Source: Rhodococcus jostii NBRC 16295 (GTDB lineage: Bacteria; Actinomycetota; Actinomycetes; Mycobacteriales; Mycobacteriaceae). Taken from it: 64,000 bases of DNA. The stretch spans positions 1-64,000 of the forward strand of contig NZ_BCWY01000030.1 of assembly GCF_001894825.1 (NCBI RefSeq), given 5' to 3'. The notes beneath the pieces were generated by a model. That model was given only the letters and a program-made list of their open reading frames with translations, had not been told where the DNA came from and did no database searches. Position numbers and translations under genes: made by a program. Positions 35,319 through 45,772 of the stretch are shown piece after piece (position 1 is the first letter of the stretch; every line of letters begins with the position of its first letter).

Positions 35319-36550
35319 ACCACATCACCTTTCGACTGCTTCGTCACCGACCACTGCGCCACCGGCAGTTGCGGCCGCCACGCGGTGAACCCACCGAGCG
35401 GGTCACCCCGATACACCTGAAACTTGCGGAGCTGCCCGCCGCACTTCGAGAACCACTGCAGCAGTAGCGCTTCCGATTCCGCGGTCACCGCGTTGGCCAC
35501 CATTCGACCACCCACCCGGAGCCTCGACCAGCACTCGTCGAGCAGGCCGTCCTGGGTGACGCCGCCGCCGACGAAGATCGCGTCCGGCGCGGCCAGCGCG
35601 GGCGGTACGTCCTCGAACGCGGCGGGTGCATCACCGAATACGGCGAGGGACGGCACCCCCAGCCCGGCGGCGTTCGCCTCGATCTGGTCGACCCGTGCCG
35701 CGCTGCGTTCGAAAGAGACTGCCCGGCAACGCGGGTGGGTGCGCATCCACTCGATCGCGATGGTGCCGGATCCGCCTCCCACGTCCCACAGCAAGTCCCC
35801 CGCGGCGGGGGCGAGGGCACACAGCGTCAGCGCGCGGACCTCGTGTTTGGTCATCTGCCCGTCGCCGGTGAACGCGGCGTCGGGCAGTCCGGGCATCCTC
35901 GTCAGCCGAGGGGTGCCGGGGTCGGCCCGGCAGTCGATCGCGATCACGTTCAGCCGGGCCCCCGGATCGTGCGACCATCCCGACGCGGTTCCGTCGAGCC
36001 TCGACTCTTCGGGTCCGCCCAGTTCGCCGAGCACGCTGAGCCTCGATGGTCCGAACCCGCGCTCGGTCAGCAGTTCGGCGACGGCGCCGGGAGTGCGCTC
36101 GTCCCTGCTCAGCACCAGCAGTCGCATCCGATCGCCGAGTGCCGGCAGGAGTGTGCCGACCGGCCGATTCACGAGACTGACCACTGGTGTCTCGTGCGCC
36201 GCCCAGCCCAGGCGGGCGCAGGCCAGGGTGGCCGAGGACGGATGCGGGATCACCCGCACCCGTTCCGCGCCGAGCAGGTCGACGAGCGTGACACCGATTC
36301 CGTGGAACATCGGGTCGCCGCTGGCCAGGACGCACACCCGCCGGCCGTGGTGCTGTTCGAAGAGGCCGGGCAGAGCGGGCACCAGCGGCGACGGCCAGGT
36401 CACCCGCTGCGCCGGCGATTCGGGAATCAGGTCGAGTTGACGCGTGGAACCCATGAGGACGTCGGCGCCGTCGATCTCGCGTCGCGCGGACGGTGACAGA
36501 CCGTCCCACCCGTCGGCACCGATCCCGACGACGACGATCGGGTCGGTCAT
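35315..36550 (-). CDS. cobL: Precorrin-6Y C5,15-methyltransferase (decarboxylating)
   Basis: A 411-residue bifunctional enzyme. The N-terminal CbiE-like methylase covers residues 1-210 (VVVGIGADGWDGLSPSARRE, VLASGDPMFHGIGVTLVDLL); the C-terminal CbiT-like half has LLWDVGGGSGTIAIEWMRTH as its SAM-binding motif. It methylates C5 and C15 and removes the acetate side-chain carboxyl. ATG 36550 (MTDPIVVVG) is preferred over 36568. It overlaps the SDR stop by four bases, so four genes form a tightly coupled run. Confidence 0.92.
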   Translation of the reverse strand: MTDPIVVVGIGADGWDGLSPSARREIDGADVLMGSTRQLDLIPESPAQRVTWPSPLVPALPGLFEQHHGRRVCVLASGDPMFHGIGVTLVDLLGAERVRVIPHPSSATLACARLGWAAHETPVVSLVNRPVGTLLPALGDRMRLLVLSRDERTPGAVAELLTERGFGPSRLSVLGELGGPEESRLDGTASGWSHDPGARLNVIAIDCRADPGTPRLTRMPGLPDAAFTGDGQMTKHEVRALTLCALAPAAGDLLWDVGGGSGTIAIEWMRTHPRCRAVSFERSAARVDQIEANAAGLGVPSLAVFGDAPAAFEDVPPALAAPDAIFVGGGVTQDGLLDECWSRLRVGGRMVANAVTAESEALLLQWFSKCGGQLRKFQVYRGDPLGGFTAWRPQLPVAQWSVTKQSKGDVV

Positions 36551-37323
36551 CGCGGCATCCGGCGCCATACCGCCTGCGGCAGCAACCTCATGACGAAGAA
36601 CACGGGGCGCAACCGGCCCGGCACCCAGACTCTGCTCGCACCGCGGTGCAGGCCGCGCACGACCGCGTCCGCGACCTGTGCCGGTGTACTCGACATCGGC
36701 GCCGGCGACATGCCCTCGGTCATCCGGCCGATCACGAAACCGGACCGGATCAGCAGGAGTGAGACACCGCTGCCGTGAAGGGCGTCGCCGAGACCGGAGG
36801 CGAACCCGTCGAGTCCGGCCTTCGCGGACCCGTAGACGTAGTTGGCGCGGCGCACGCGGACACCCGCGACGGACGAGAACACCACGATCCGTCCCGACCC
36901 CTGCTCGCGGAGCAGGGTGGCGAGATGCGTGAGCACGCTGACCTGCGCGACGTAGTCGGTGTGGACCACGGCGACGGCGTGCCGTGCGTCCCGCTCGGCG
37001 CGCGCCTGGTCGCCGAGAATGCCGAACGCCAGGACCGCGACAGACAGCGGGCCGTGCGTGTCGGCAACCGACCGCAGCAGCTTCTCGTGGCTGTCGAGGT
37101 CGTCGGCGTCGAATTCCACGCAGTCCACCGCGGCCGCGCCGGCGTCGAGCAGCGCCTGCCGTTCGGCGGCGAGGTCGGTGCTGCGGCGAGCGGCGAGGAC
37201 GATCGTGCGGCCGGGCGCGAGCCGGGAGGCGATCTCGAGGCCGATCTCGCTACGACCGCCGAGGAGGAGTACCACCCCGTCGTCGCCGGGCTTGCCACTG
37301 TTCTTCTTCGATCCCAGGCTCAC
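36547..37323 (-). CDS. Short-chain dehydrogenase/reductase (Rv2073c-like)
   Basis: A 258-residue SDR: cofactor motif [18 protein letters not shown] (glycine-rich but GGRSEIG rather than TGxxxGIG), [13 protein letters not shown], catalytic [20 protein letters not shown] with serine, tyrosine and lysine, and a C-terminal [20 protein letters not shown] membrane-associating stretch. The family resembles DprE2-type reductases. GTG 37323 is chosen because it gives the length of mycobacterial relatives; there is no strong ribosome-binding site. The same gene neighbours cobL in mycobacteria, and coupling by ATGA overlap is kept here. Confidence 0.82.
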   Translation of the reverse strand: MSLGSKKNSGKPGDDGVVLLLGGRSEIGLEIASRLAPGRTIVLAARRSTDLAAERQALLDAGAAAVDCVEFDADDLDSHEKLLRSVADTHGPLSVAVLAFGILGDQARAERDARHAVAVVHTDYVAQVSVLTHLATLLREQGSGRIVVFSSVAGVRVRRANYVYGSAKAGLDGFASGLGDALHGSGVSLLLIRSGFVIGRMTEGMSPAPMSSTPAQVADAVVRGLHRGASRVWVPGRLRPVFFVMRLLPQAVWRRMPR

Positions 37324-37353
37324 CCGTCCAGTGTCCTGGATTACCGTCGGAGC

Positions 37354-37767
37354 ATGGACCGCACCCCCTCCACCCCGATCCGCCTGACCGACGCGGCGCT
37401 CACCTTCCTCGGCGAATACCACCTCGGGACGCTGACGACGCTCCGCAAGAACGGCACCCCGCACGTCGTCGCCGTCGGCTTCACCTGGGATCAGGAGCAC
37501 GGGCTGGCGCGGGTCATCACCAACGGCTCCTCGCAGAAGGCACTCAACGCCGAACGCGGAGGGTACGGCGCGCTGAGCCAGGTGGACGGTCCCCGCTGGA
37601 TGACCCTCGAAGGCCCCGCCCGGGTCCTCACCGACCCCGAGTCCGTCGCCGACGCCGTGGCCCGCTACGCGGCCAGGTACCGCCAGCCCCGGGTGAACCC
37701 GACGCGGGTGGTCGTGGAGATCGCCGTCAGCCGCGTACTCGGCTCGGCTGCGCTCCGTCACCACTGA
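37354..37767 (+). CDS. F420-dependent biliverdin reductase-like protein (Rv2074 type)
   Basis: A 137-residue split-barrel protein: [20 protein letters not shown], then [19 protein letters not shown] and [20 protein letters not shown]. This matches the small FDOR-B proteins such as Rv2074, which reduce biliverdin with coenzyme F420H2. It is divergent from the SDR gene (30 bases), as in mycobacteria, and overlaps the convergent mannosyltransferase gene by 41 bases. Confidence 0.82.
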   Translation: MDRTPSTPIRLTDAALTFLGEYHLGTLTTLRKNGTPHVVAVGFTWDQEHGLARVITNGSSQKALNAERGGYGALSQVDGPRWMTLEGPARVLTDPESVADAVARYAARYRQPRVNPTRVVVEIAVSRVLGSAALRHH

Positions 37768-38485
37768 ACCGCAGCTTCCACGGGACCAGCGCGGACTCGA
37801 GCTGCACCGCGAGGCTCATCTTGGACACGCCGTCGGTGCGCTCCTCGAACCGGATCGGGACCTCGGCGATGGTCATGCCGCGCTGCACCGTCCGGTAGTT
37901 CATCTCGACCTGGAACGCGTAGCCGTTGCTCTGCACCCCGTCCACGTCGATGGCCCGCAGCGTGTCCGCATGCCAGGCCTTGAACCCGGCGGTGGCGTCC
38001 TTGACGCGCAGCCGCAGGATCGCGTTGACGTAGAAGTTCGCCCACGCCGACAGCGCCTTGCGATGCCAGGGCCAGTCGCTGGCGACCGCGCCGCCGGCCA
38101 CGTAGCGGGAGCCGAGCACGACGGCCGCATCCGTTGTCGCGAGGGTCTCCACCATCCGCGGGATGGCCTCGGTGGGGTGCGACAGGTCGGCGTCCATCTG
38201 GATCACGATGTCGGCGCCCTCGGCCAGCGCCCGGGTCATCCCGGCGACGTAGGCCCGCCCGAGGCCGTCCTTGACGGTCCGGTGCAGCACTCCGACCGGG
38301 ATCGGACCGCTCTGCGCGAGCGTGTCGGCGACCTCACCGGTGCCGTCCGGCGAGTTGTCGTCGACGACCAGCACGTGCAGGTTCGGAATCTCCAACGCCG
38401 CGAGAAGCTCGACGATCTTGGGCAGGTTGTCGCGTTCGTTGTAGGTCGGTACAACGACGGTTACCTTCGGGGCGACGCTCTCCAT
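37727..38485 (-). CDS. ppm1: Polyprenol monophosphomannose synthase
   Basis: A 252-residue GT2 glycosyltransferase: [60 protein letters not shown] (DXD-type metal site), and SGYAFQ-like [20 protein letters not shown]. It transfers mannose from GDP-mannose to polyprenyl phosphate, the donor for lipoarabinomannan and mannoproteins. In M. tuberculosis this domain is fused to an apolipoprotein N-acyltransferase; here it stands alone and no Lnt gene is adjacent. ATG 38485 starts the standard N-terminus. Confidence 0.88.
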   Translation of the reverse strand: MESVAPKVTVVVPTYNERDNLPKIVELLAALEIPNLHVLVVDDNSPDGTGEVADTLAQSGPIPVGVLHRTVKDGLGRAYVAGMTRALAEGADIVIQMDADLSHPTEAIPRMVETLATTDAAVVLGSRYVAGGAVASDWPWHRKALSAWANFYVNAILRLRVKDATAGFKAWHADTLRAIDVDGVQSNGYAFQVEMNYRTVQRGMTIAEVPIRFEERTDGVSKMSLAVQLESALVPWKLRFSGDGAQPSRVRG

Positions 38486-38603
38486 GACACCTTCGCGTGA
38501 TCTGTGGTCCCGACGCGCCGCAGACGGGCAACGGCGAGTGCGGTCGTGAACAAATGGAAGATGTTACTACCCGCGCCGCACCGTCCCCGCACGCTCCCGG
38601 TCC

Positions 38604-39743
38604 TCAGCCGGGGAGAACCGTCAATCCGTGGGGCCTCGTGTTGACCGGCTCACAGCCGTCGGCGGTCACGATGACGATGTCCTCGATCCTGGCACCCCAC
38701 TCCCCGCGGAAGTAGATTCCGGGCTCCACGCTGAACGCCATCCCCTCGGCCAGCTCGATCCCGTTACCCGACACGATGTAGGGCTCCTCGTGCACCGACA
38801 GCCCGATTCCGTGCCCGGTCCGGTGCACGAACACCTCGGCCAGACCCCGCGCCGCCAGCAGGTCCCGGGCGGCGGCGTCGACCGCTTCGGCGGTGACGCC
38901 GGGACGCACGAGGTCGACGGCCGCCGCCTGCGCCTCCTCGAGGACCGCGAACTTGGCGGCCACAGCCGGATCGGGTTCACCCATGCTGTACGTGCGGGTG
39001 GAGTCGGAGTTGTAGCCGGGTTCGACGGGTCCGCCGATGTCGATGACCACCACGTCCCCGGATTCGATGGCCCGCTCGGACACCTCGTGGTGCGGGTCCG
39101 CGCCGTGCGGTCCCGAGCCGACGATGACGAACGCCGCCTCGGTGTGCCCCTCCTCCAGGATCGCGGCGGTGATGTCGGCCGCCACCCGGGATTCGGTGCG
39201 GCCGACCTTCAGGAACTCCCCCATCCGGGCGTGAACCCGGTCGATGGCCTGACCGGCGCGGCGCAACGCGTCGATCTCTGCGTCGTCCTTGACCATCCGC
39301 AGCTCCCGCAGCACCCCCGTGGCCAGGACCGGCAGCGCACCGAGCGCCTCCGACAGCGGGATCAGGTGCAACGCAGGCATCGCATCCGTGACGGCGGTCC
39401 GGGCAGGTGACGGCAGCAGCGCCGACACCAACGCGTACGGGTCGACCCCGTCCACCCAGTCGCGGATGGTCAGACCCAGTTCGGACACGGCTGATTCGGT
39501 GAGCGAGGCCAGTTCGAGCCGCGGCACGACCACGGACGCGGTCTCACCGTTCGCCGGAATCACCAGGCAGGTGAGCCGTTCGAACGACTCCGCACGCGAA
39601 CCCAGCAGATACCGCAGGTCGGGTCCGGGGGTGATGAGGAGGCCGTCGAGCCCGGCATCGCGGGCGAGGGCGCCGGCGCGAGCGATTCGGTCGGCATAGA
39701 TGGTGGTCGGGAAGCGTGAAGTCGATGCGCCGAGGGAACTCAT
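38604..39743 (-). CDS. pepE: M24 family Xaa-Pro aminopeptidase/dipeptidase
   Basis: A 379-residue metallopeptidase. The creatinase N-terminal domain covers about residues 15-150; the catalytic pita-bread fold follows with ligands in [20 protein letters not shown] (two aspartates), [17 protein letters not shown] (histidine), AFSVEPGIY and [11 protein letters not shown] (glutamates). It cleaves dipeptides or N-terminal residues before proline. It corresponds in position to mycobacterial pepE next to the 5'-3' exonuclease gene and lies divergent to it. Confidence 0.87.
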   Translation of the reverse strand: MSSLGASTSRFPTTIYADRIARAGALARDAGLDGLLITPGPDLRYLLGSRAESFERLTCLVIPANGETASVVVPRLELASLTESAVSELGLTIRDWVDGVDPYALVSALLPSPARTAVTDAMPALHLIPLSEALGALPVLATGVLRELRMVKDDAEIDALRRAGQAIDRVHARMGEFLKVGRTESRVAADITAAILEEGHTEAAFVIVGSGPHGADPHHEVSERAIESGDVVVIDIGGPVEPGYNSDSTRTYSMGEPDPAVAAKFAVLEEAQAAAVDLVRPGVTAEAVDAAARDLLAARGLAEVFVHRTGHGIGLSVHEEPYIVSGNGIELAEGMAFSVEPGIYFRGEWGARIEDIVIVTADGCEPVNTRPHGLTVLPG

Positions 39744-39779
39744 GGCTTCAGGCTAAACCGGTTTGGCAGGATGAGGGTC

Positions 39780-40736
39780 ATGACAGGGCCTCTGCTTCTC
39801 CTCGACGGTGCCAGCCTGTGGTTTCGCGCGTACTACGCGCTACCCGACTCGATCACTTCACCCGACGGTCGTTCCGTCAACGCGGTACGCGGATTCACCG
39901 ACATGGTGGCCGCACTGATCACCAAGCATCAGCCGTCCCGGCTCGCGGTGTGCCTCGACCTGGACTGGCGTCCCGCGTTCCGCGTCGAAGCGGTGCCCAC
40001 CTACAAGGCGCACCGGGTCGCCGAGGACACCGGCGGGGCGGAGGAAGAGGTGCCCGACACCCTGTCGCCGCAGGTCCCGATGATCCTGGATGTCTTGGCC
40101 GCCACCGGAATCGCCACCGCCGGCGCCGAGGGCCTCGAAGCCGACGACGTTCTCGGCACCCTCGCCGCCACCGAGACCAGGGACGCCACCATCGTCGTCA
40201 CCGGCGACCGCGACCTCCTGCAGGTCGTCACCGACGACCCGGTACCGGTGCGAGTGCTGTACGTGGTGCGCGGTCTCGCGAAGGCCGAACTGCTCGGGCC
40301 GGAAGAGGTGGCAGCCAAGTACGGGGTGCCGGCCGACCGGGCCGGTGAGGCCTACGCGGAACTCGCGCTGCTGCGCGGCGACTCGTCCGACGGCCTGCCG
40401 GGAGTGAAGGGAATCGGCGAGAAGACGGCGTCGAGCCTGATCATGCAGTACGGGTCGCTGGCCGCTCTGCGGGCCGCCGCGGTCGATCCCGAATCCGACA
40501 TGGCGAAGGGTGCGCGCGCGAAGTTCGCCGCCGCCGCGGAATATCTCGACGCGGCGCTGCCCGTGGTGCGGGTGGTCCGTGACGCGGACGTCGAACTGTC
40601 CCGCGAAGACACGCTGCCCGCCGAACCGGTCGATGCGGACCGGCTCGGCGGGCTGGCGGAGGAACTCGGAATCGAGAATTCCGTGGGACGTCTCACGGCG
40701 GCGATGAAAAAGGTGGCCGCCGCACGGGTTCCGTGA
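39780..40736 (+). CDS. 5'-3' exonuclease (FEN1/Pol I N-terminal type)
   Basis: A 318-residue nuclease: [20 protein letters not shown] at the start, [40 protein letters not shown] and [18 protein letters not shown] (acidic metal ligands), then the helix-3-turn module [26 protein letters not shown]. It removes flaps or RNA primers, complementing DNA polymerase I. ATG 39780 follows AGGATGAGGG; ATG 39771 is nearer to the Shine-Dalgarno itself. Divergent from pepE. Confidence 0.88.
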   Translation: MTGPLLLLDGASLWFRAYYALPDSITSPDGRSVNAVRGFTDMVAALITKHQPSRLAVCLDLDWRPAFRVEAVPTYKAHRVAEDTGGAEEEVPDTLSPQVPMILDVLAATGIATAGAEGLEADDVLGTLAATETRDATIVVTGDRDLLQVVTDDPVPVRVLYVVRGLAKAELLGPEEVAAKYGVPADRAGEAYAELALLRGDSSDGLPGVKGIGEKTASSLIMQYGSLAALRAAAVDPESDMAKGARAKFAAAAEYLDAALPVVRVVRDADVELSREDTLPAEPVDADRLGGLAEELGIENSVGRLTAAMKKVAAARVP

Positions 40737-40760
40737 CGGCCGGGTGGGCCGAGGGCGTGT

Positions 40761-41456
40761 CTAACTGGGGCGGCTCACCTCGTAGGTGCCCTTGTCGTCG
40801 GTGAATGTCAGAGTGACCTGCTTCTTCTCCCCGTCGACGGTGAGACTGCAGGTGAAGCTGTTGCCCTTCTTCACTTCCTGATCAGCCGGGCACGTCACAC
40901 CGGAGACGTTCTCGGCACCGTACGAATCGGTGACGATGCGCTCGACACCGTCCTCTGCCGCCTTCTGATCGAGCGTGTCGGTGCCGAATACGGTGAACGC
41001 GAGCACCAGGGCGATGCCCACGATCACCAGCAGCGCGACCACACCGCCGATGATCAACGGCAGCTTCGACTTCCCGGACGACGGCGGCTGCCCCCACTGC
41101 TGCTGACCGGGAGCCGGCCCCCACTGCTGCGGCTGACCCGGTTGCTGGCCCCACTGCGGCTGACCGGGCTGCGGCTGCTGCCCCCACTGCCCGGGACCCG
41201 GCTGTCCGAGCTGACCGGGTTGCGGTTGCTGGCCCCACTGCGGCTGACCGGGCTGCTGAGGGTGCTGCCCCCACTGCGGCTGACCGGGCTGCTGCGGCTG
41301 ACCCGGGCCCGGCTGCCCCCACGGCTGGGCGGGCGGCTGCTGACCGTACTGCGGCGCCCCGTACTGGCCGCCGGTCTGGTCAGGGTTACCCTGGCCCGGT
41401 TGCTGTCCCTGGGCCCATTGCCCGTTCGGGTCGTTCGGTCCGTAAGGGCCGCTCAT
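40761..41456 (-). CDS. DUF4333 protein with proline/glutamine/glycine-rich N-terminus
   Basis: A 231-residue protein. About residues 1-125 are a low-complexity cytosolic region of repeated PGQPQWGQQPQ-like units (encoded by near-repeats at about 41100-41340). One membrane helix follows (PLIIGGVVALLVIVGIALVLA), then an extracellular DUF4333 domain with cysteines in GVTCPADQEVKKGNSFTCSL. The domain resembles those of mycobacterial cell-envelope proteins; role unknown. ATG 41456 has GGGAGG six bases upstream. Mycobacterial Rv2091c occupies the same place. Confidence 0.78.
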   Translation of the reverse strand: MSGPYGPNDPNGQWAQGQQPGQGNPDQTGGQYGAPQYGQQPPAQPWGQPGPGQPQQPGQPQWGQHPQQPGQPQWGQQPQPGQLGQPGPGQWGQQPQPGQPQWGQQPGQPQQWGPAPGQQQWGQPPSSGKSKLPLIIGGVVALLVIVGIALVLAFTVFGTDTLDQKAAEDGVERIVTDSYGAENVSGVTCPADQEVKKGNSFTCSLTVDGEKKQVTLTFTDDKGTYEVSRPS

Positions 41457-41558
41457 CGTCGCCTCCCGCTCACGTGTCAAGTTTTGTACCTACCGTAACG
41501 CCCCACCCCCGGAATCGGGCCCTCGGAGGGCGTGCGAATCCAACCACACGGCGTCGGG

Positions 41559-44300
41559 TCACGCAGCATCCACGGCGACGACACCGCGACGGATCGCCGC
41601 CACTGCACGACCGGCGGCCTTGCCGACCTCCGGATCGGGCGATGTCGACCGGACCTGTTCGAGCAGGTCGATCACCTGCCGGCACCACCGGACGAAGTCG
41701 CCGGCAGACAGGGCCCGCCCCTGATCCCCCGCCGCGATCAGCGCCTCGACCAGCGAATTGTCGCTCGCCCAATGGTAGATCGCCGCAGCGAATCCGAGAT
41801 CCGGCTCACGGGTGGGCGGCAACTTGTGCCGGATCTCGTCCGCTCGCAGTTCCCGCCACACCCGGACGGTCTCGTCGAGGGCGTGCCGCAGCGCTCCGGG
41901 GCCGCCGCTCTCGACGGTGTCCCCCTCACGGCGCGATTCGAAGATGACCGAGGAGACGACGGCGGCGAGTTCCGCGGGCCCGAGCCCCTTCCACACCCCC
42001 TGCCGGAGGCACTCGGCGACCAAGAGGTCGCTCTCGCAATAGATTCGGCTCAACCGCGTGCCGTGCTCGGTGGCGTCGGGGTGCTCGCCCGCCGAGATGT
42101 AGTCACGCTCGGCGAGCAGCGACAGGATGCGGTCGAACGTGCGCGCCAGCGAGTTCGTCGTGGCAGCCACCTTCTGCCGCATCGTCTCGGTCTCGCGGGC
42201 CAACCGGTTGTAGCGCTCCCCTATCCGGCTCAGTTGCTCACGGTCGGGCCAACTGTGGCAGGGATGCTGCCGGATGGCGCGGCGCAACCGTGCGATCTCG
42301 GCGTCGTCGCCCGCCGCGCCGGCCTTCTTCCGCTTCCGGCGCCCCGGCGCGACGATTCCGGTGCTGCGCAACGCCGATGCCAGATCGCGTCGCACCCGGG
42401 CGGTGTGGTGATCGAAGCGTCGCGGCAACCGCATCGATCCCAAAGACCGTGCGGGCTCGGGGAAGTCGCCGGCCGACACCCGGCCCGCCCACTTCGCCTC
42501 GGTGAGGATCAACGGTTTCGGGTCCGTCGGGTCCCGGTCCGGTTCGAGCACCACGGCCAGTCCGGAGTGCCGTCCCACGGGGATCGCGATCACGTCGCCG
42601 CGCCGCAACGCGACGAGCGACGCCACGGCGGCGTCCCGTCGCTCGGTGCGGCCGGCCCGTTCGAGCGACCGTTCCCGGCTGCTCAGTTCCTCGCGCAGTC
42701 GCGCGTATTCGAAGTACTCCCCGTCCTCCCCGCCCAGCCGTTCGCGGAGCGTGGTGAGTGCGTCCTCGTTGCGTTCGATGCCGCGGGTCAGGCCGACGAC
42801 GGAACGGTCGGCCTGGAACTGGGCGAACGACCTCTCGAGCAGGGCCCGGGATTCGGCCGCACCCATCCGGTCGATCAGGTTGATGGTCATGTTGTAGCCG
42901 GGACGGAACGAGCTGCGCAGCGGGAACGTGCGGGTCGAGGCGAGGCCGGCGACGTCCACCGGCTCCACCCCGGGCTGCCACAGGACGACAGCGTGCCCCT
43001 CGATGTCGATGCCGCGGCGCCCGGCGCGACCGGTGAGCTGTGTGTACTCCCCCGGTGTGAGTTCGGCGTGGGCCTCACCGTTGTATTTCACGAGGCGCTC
43101 GAGGACGACCGTGCGGGCCGGCATGTTGATGCCGAGCGCCAGCGTCTCGGTGGCGAACACGGCCCGGACCAGTCCCTTGACGAACAACTCCTCGACGGTC
43201 TGCCGGAACGCCGGCAGCATCCCCGCGTGGTGCGCGGCGAGGCCTCGCTCGAGCGCCTTGCGCCATTCCCAGTACCCGAGGACCTCCAGGTCGGCCTTCG
43301 GCAACTCCGCGGTGTGCTCGTCGATGATCGTCCGGATCTCGGCGACCTGCTCCGGCGTCGTCAGATCGAGGCGGGACCGCAGGCACTGTGCCAGGGCGGC
43401 ATCACACCCGGCACGGCTGAAGATGAACGTGATCGCCGGGAGCAGCCCCTCGTCGTCGAGGCGGGAGATCACCTCCGGTCGGGGCAACGGCCGGAAGTCG
43501 CTGGAGTACCCGCGGCCGCCCCCCCTGCGCCCCCGGCCCCGGGACTCCCACGAGTCGGCCCGCTCGAGGGCCTGCCGCTGCTTGACGTACCGCACCAGAT
43601 CCTGGTCCACCACCAGGTCCTTGCGGGCGTCCCCGCTCAGCGCCCTCGTGTCGAAGAGATCGAACAACCGGCGTCCGACCATGATGTGCTGCCACAGCGG
43701 GATCGGGCGGTTCTCGTCGACCACCACGGTGGTGTCGCCGCGCACCGTCTCCATCCACGCACCGAACTCCTCGGCGTTGCTGACGGTCGCCGACAGGCTG
43801 ACGAGGCGGACGTCCTCGGAGAGGTGCAGGATCACCTCTTCCCACACGGCGCCACGGAACCGGTCGGCCAGGAAGTGCACCTCGTCCATGACGACGTGGG
43901 ACAGGCCGCGCAGCGCCGGGGAGTCTGCGTACAGCATGTTCCGCAGCACCTCGGTGGTCATGACGACCACCGGGGCGTCCGAGTTGATGCTCGAATCGCC
44001 GGTCAGCAGGCCGACGGTGTCCCTGCCGTATCGCCGCACCAGCTCCGCGTACTTCTGATTGCTCAGCGCCTTGATCGGGGTGGTGTAGAAGCACTTACGG
44101 CCGGCGCCGAGCGCCAGGTGCACGGCGAATTCGCCGACCACGGTCTTTCCCGCGCCGGTCGGGGCGCAGACGAGGACGCCGTGGCCGCCCTCGAGCGCGC
44201 GGCAGGCGTTGATCTGGAAGGGGTCGAGCACGAAGCCGAGCTGCGCCGAGAACACGTCGAGTTCGGTGCCGCCGGTCGTCTCACCTGTTGTCACTGCCAC
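41559..44300 (-). CDS. helY: DEAD/DEAH-box RNA helicase HelY
   Basis: A 913-residue Ski2/Mtr4-like helicase: Walker A VCAPTGAGKTVVGEF at residues 45-59, DEVH box VVMDEVHFLADR at 139-142, SAT motif LVSLSATVSNAEEF, helicase C motifs AFATETLALGINMPARTV and QLTGRAGRRGIDIEG, and a long DSHCT-like C-terminal region. It should unwind structured RNA, perhaps for decay or ribosome processing. It lies directly after tatC on the reverse strand (12 bases), as in mycobacteria. The opposite strand has a very long open frame that is a shadow. Confidence 0.92.
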   Translation of the reverse strand: MAVTTGETTGGTELDVFSAQLGFVLDPFQINACRALEGGHGVLVCAPTGAGKTVVGEFAVHLALGAGRKCFYTTPIKALSNQKYAELVRRYGRDTVGLLTGDSSINSDAPVVVMTTEVLRNMLYADSPALRGLSHVVMDEVHFLADRFRGAVWEEVILHLSEDVRLVSLSATVSNAEEFGAWMETVRGDTTVVVDENRPIPLWQHIMVGRRLFDLFDTRALSGDARKDLVVDQDLVRYVKQRQALERADSWESRGRGRRGGGRGYSSDFRPLPRPEVISRLDDEGLLPAITFIFSRAGCDAALAQCLRSRLDLTTPEQVAEIRTIIDEHTAELPKADLEVLGYWEWRKALERGLAAHHAGMLPAFRQTVEELFVKGLVRAVFATETLALGINMPARTVVLERLVKYNGEAHAELTPGEYTQLTGRAGRRGIDIEGHAVVLWQPGVEPVDVAGLASTRTFPLRSSFRPGYNMTINLIDRMGAAESRALLERSFAQFQADRSVVGLTRGIERNEDALTTLRERLGGEDGEYFEYARLREELSSRERSLERAGRTERRDAAVASLVALRRGDVIAIPVGRHSGLAVVLEPDRDPTDPKPLILTEAKWAGRVSAGDFPEPARSLGSMRLPRRFDHHTARVRRDLASALRSTGIVAPGRRKRKKAGAAGDDAEIARLRRAIRQHPCHSWPDREQLSRIGERYNRLARETETMRQKVAATTNSLARTFDRILSLLAERDYISAGEHPDATEHGTRLSRIYCESDLLVAECLRQGVWKGLGPAELAAVVSSVIFESRREGDTVESGGPGALRHALDETVRVWRELRADEIRHKLPPTREPDLGFAAAIYHWASDNSLVEALIAAGDQGRALSAGDFVRWCRQVIDLLEQVRSTSPDPEVGKAAGRAVAAIRRGVVAVDAA

Positions 44301-44312
44301 CCCGTCAGATTG

Positions 44313-45353
44313 TCACAGGGTGTCGGAGAAGTCCTGACCCGGTGTGTTGCTTCCGGTCGTGCTCGCGTCGTCGTTCTTGTTCGCTGCGCCGGACTTGCCG
44401 GACTTGCGGGACCGCCGGAACCGGCCGGCCGGCTCGGGGACCGGTGTGGCGGCGACGTCGAACGCCTCGTTCAGGTCCGACGGCGCCGCGATGGTCGAGG
44501 CCTCGTCGTCGTCGAGTGCACCCCACTCCTGCTCGGTGCGACGCGCTTTGCGGCGGTCGTTGAGGCGGGCGATCTGCACGGCGACTTCGAACAGCAGGGT
44601 CAGCGCGAACGCGAGGGCGAGCATCGAGAACGGGTCCTGCCCGGGGGTGGCGATCGCGGCGAACACGAACAGAGCGAAGATCAGGCCGCGGCGCCACGCC
44701 TTGAGCTTCGCGTAGGGCAGGATGCCGACGAAGTTCAGGGCGACGATGAGCAGCGGGATCTCGAAGCTGACACCGAAGATGATCAGCAGGTTGATGATGA
44801 ACCCGAAGTATTCGGCGCCGCCGAGCGCGGTGATCTGGACGTTGTCACCGATCGTCAGCAGGAAGTGCAGGGCCTTCGCGACCACCACGTAGGCGAGGAC
44901 TGCGCCCGCGATGAACAGCATCGCGCCGGACACCACGAAACCGATCGCGTAGCGACGTTCCTTCGCGTACAGGCCGGGTGTGATGAACGCCCACAGTTGG
45001 TACAGCCAGATCGGACAGGCGAGGACGATGCCCGCCGTCAACGCAACTTTGAACCGGAGCATGAACTGCTCGAACGGTCCGGTCGCGAGGAGGCGGCACG
45101 ACCCGTCGCTCGTCAGGTCGGCGCGGCTCGACGCCGGCAGCGAGCAGTACGGTCCCTGCAGGAGCTCACCGAGGCTCTCGATCCCGAGAATCTGGTGGGA
45201 GTACCAGTAGAAGCCCACCGCGGTGGTGACCAGGATGGCCAGCACCGACAGGAGCAGTCGCGTCCGCAGCTCGTAGAGGTGATCGACCAACGACATCGTG
45301 CCGTCGGGATTGGTCCTCCGCTTGCTGGTGCGCGGATCGAACGGAATTCGCAC
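44313..45353 (-). CDS. tatC: Sec-independent protein translocase TatC
   Basis: A 346-residue protein with six membrane helices. The N-terminal TatC signature is seen in [20 protein letters not shown] (glutamate important for twin-arginine binding) and [60 protein letters not shown]. The cytosolic C-terminal tail of about 100 residues is long and charged. It is the receptor of the Tat system exporting folded proteins. tatA lies 71 bases upstream, separated by a strong hairpin. Confidence 0.93.
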   Translation of the reverse strand: MRIPFDPRTSKRRTNPDGTMSLVDHLYELRTRLLLSVLAILVTTAVGFYWYSHQILGIESLGELLQGPYCSLPASSRADLTSDGSCRLLATGPFEQFMLRFKVALTAGIVLACPIWLYQLWAFITPGLYAKERRYAIGFVVSGAMLFIAGAVLAYVVVAKALHFLLTIGDNVQITALGGAEYFGFIINLLIIFGVSFEIPLLIVALNFVGILPYAKLKAWRRGLIFALFVFAAIATPGQDPFSMLALAFALTLLFEVAVQIARLNDRRKARRTEQEWGALDDDEASTIAAPSDLNEAFDVAATPVPEPAGRFRRSRKSGKSGAANKNDDASTTGSNTPGQDFSDTL

Positions 45354-45382
45354 TGTTGTTCGCCCTAGTCTTGGTCAGCAGG

Positions 45383-45410
45383 CAACCGGGGTGAAGATTC
45401 ACCCCGGTTG
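45383..45410. terminator. Hairpin between tatA and tatC
   Basis: CAACCGGGGTGA (45383-45394) pairs perfectly with TCACCCCGGTTG (45399-45410) across a four-base loop, in the 71-base gap between tatA and tatC. It could partially terminate tatA transcripts, making TatA more abundant than TatC, or mark an RNA-processing site. Confidence 0.6.
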
Positions 45411-45424
45411 TCAGGCGGCTCGGG

Positions 45425-45700
45425 CTAAGCCGACTTCGGCTCGGTGTGGTGCGGCTGCACCGGCGCCGGCGGGGTGACCGGTGCGGTCGTGGTGTCTGCC
45501 ACGGGCAGCTCGGCGGGCGCGCTCTGCTGCGCGGGGGGCGCCGGCGTGCTGTTGTCGTTCTGCATCTCCTTGACCTCGCTCTTGAAGATGCGGAGCGAGC
45601 GGCCGAGTCCACGAGCCGCATCGGGCAGCTTCTTGGAACCGAACAGGATGATGACGACCAGCGCGACGATGGCCCAGTGCCAGGGGCTCATGGCTCCCAT
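45425..45700 (-). CDS. tatA: Sec-independent protein translocase TatA
   Basis: A 91-residue protein: one membrane helix ([20 protein letters not shown]) followed by the amphipathic helix [20 protein letters not shown], then an acidic/proline-rich tail ending HHTEPKSA. TatA oligomers form the translocation pathway for folded proteins. ATG 45700 gives the mycobacterial-like N-terminus ([10 protein letters not shown]). In the order panE-like, tatA, tatC, helY. Confidence 0.92.
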   Translation of the reverse strand: MGAMSPWHWAIVALVVIILFGSKKLPDAARGLGRSLRIFKSEVKEMQNDNSTPAPPAQQSAPAELPVADTTTAPVTPPAPVQPHHTEPKSA

Positions 45701-45772
45701 GATGAAACCTCCAAAAGATCAGGTGACCCCGATGCTACCGGACATACACGGCACCAGCCCGGTCGAAACTGG

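Noticed and set aside
41532-45368. A 1278-codon open frame on the forward strand
   Set aside because: It is antisense to helY and tatC, whose proteins are clearly conserved; long antisense frames are common at this GC content.
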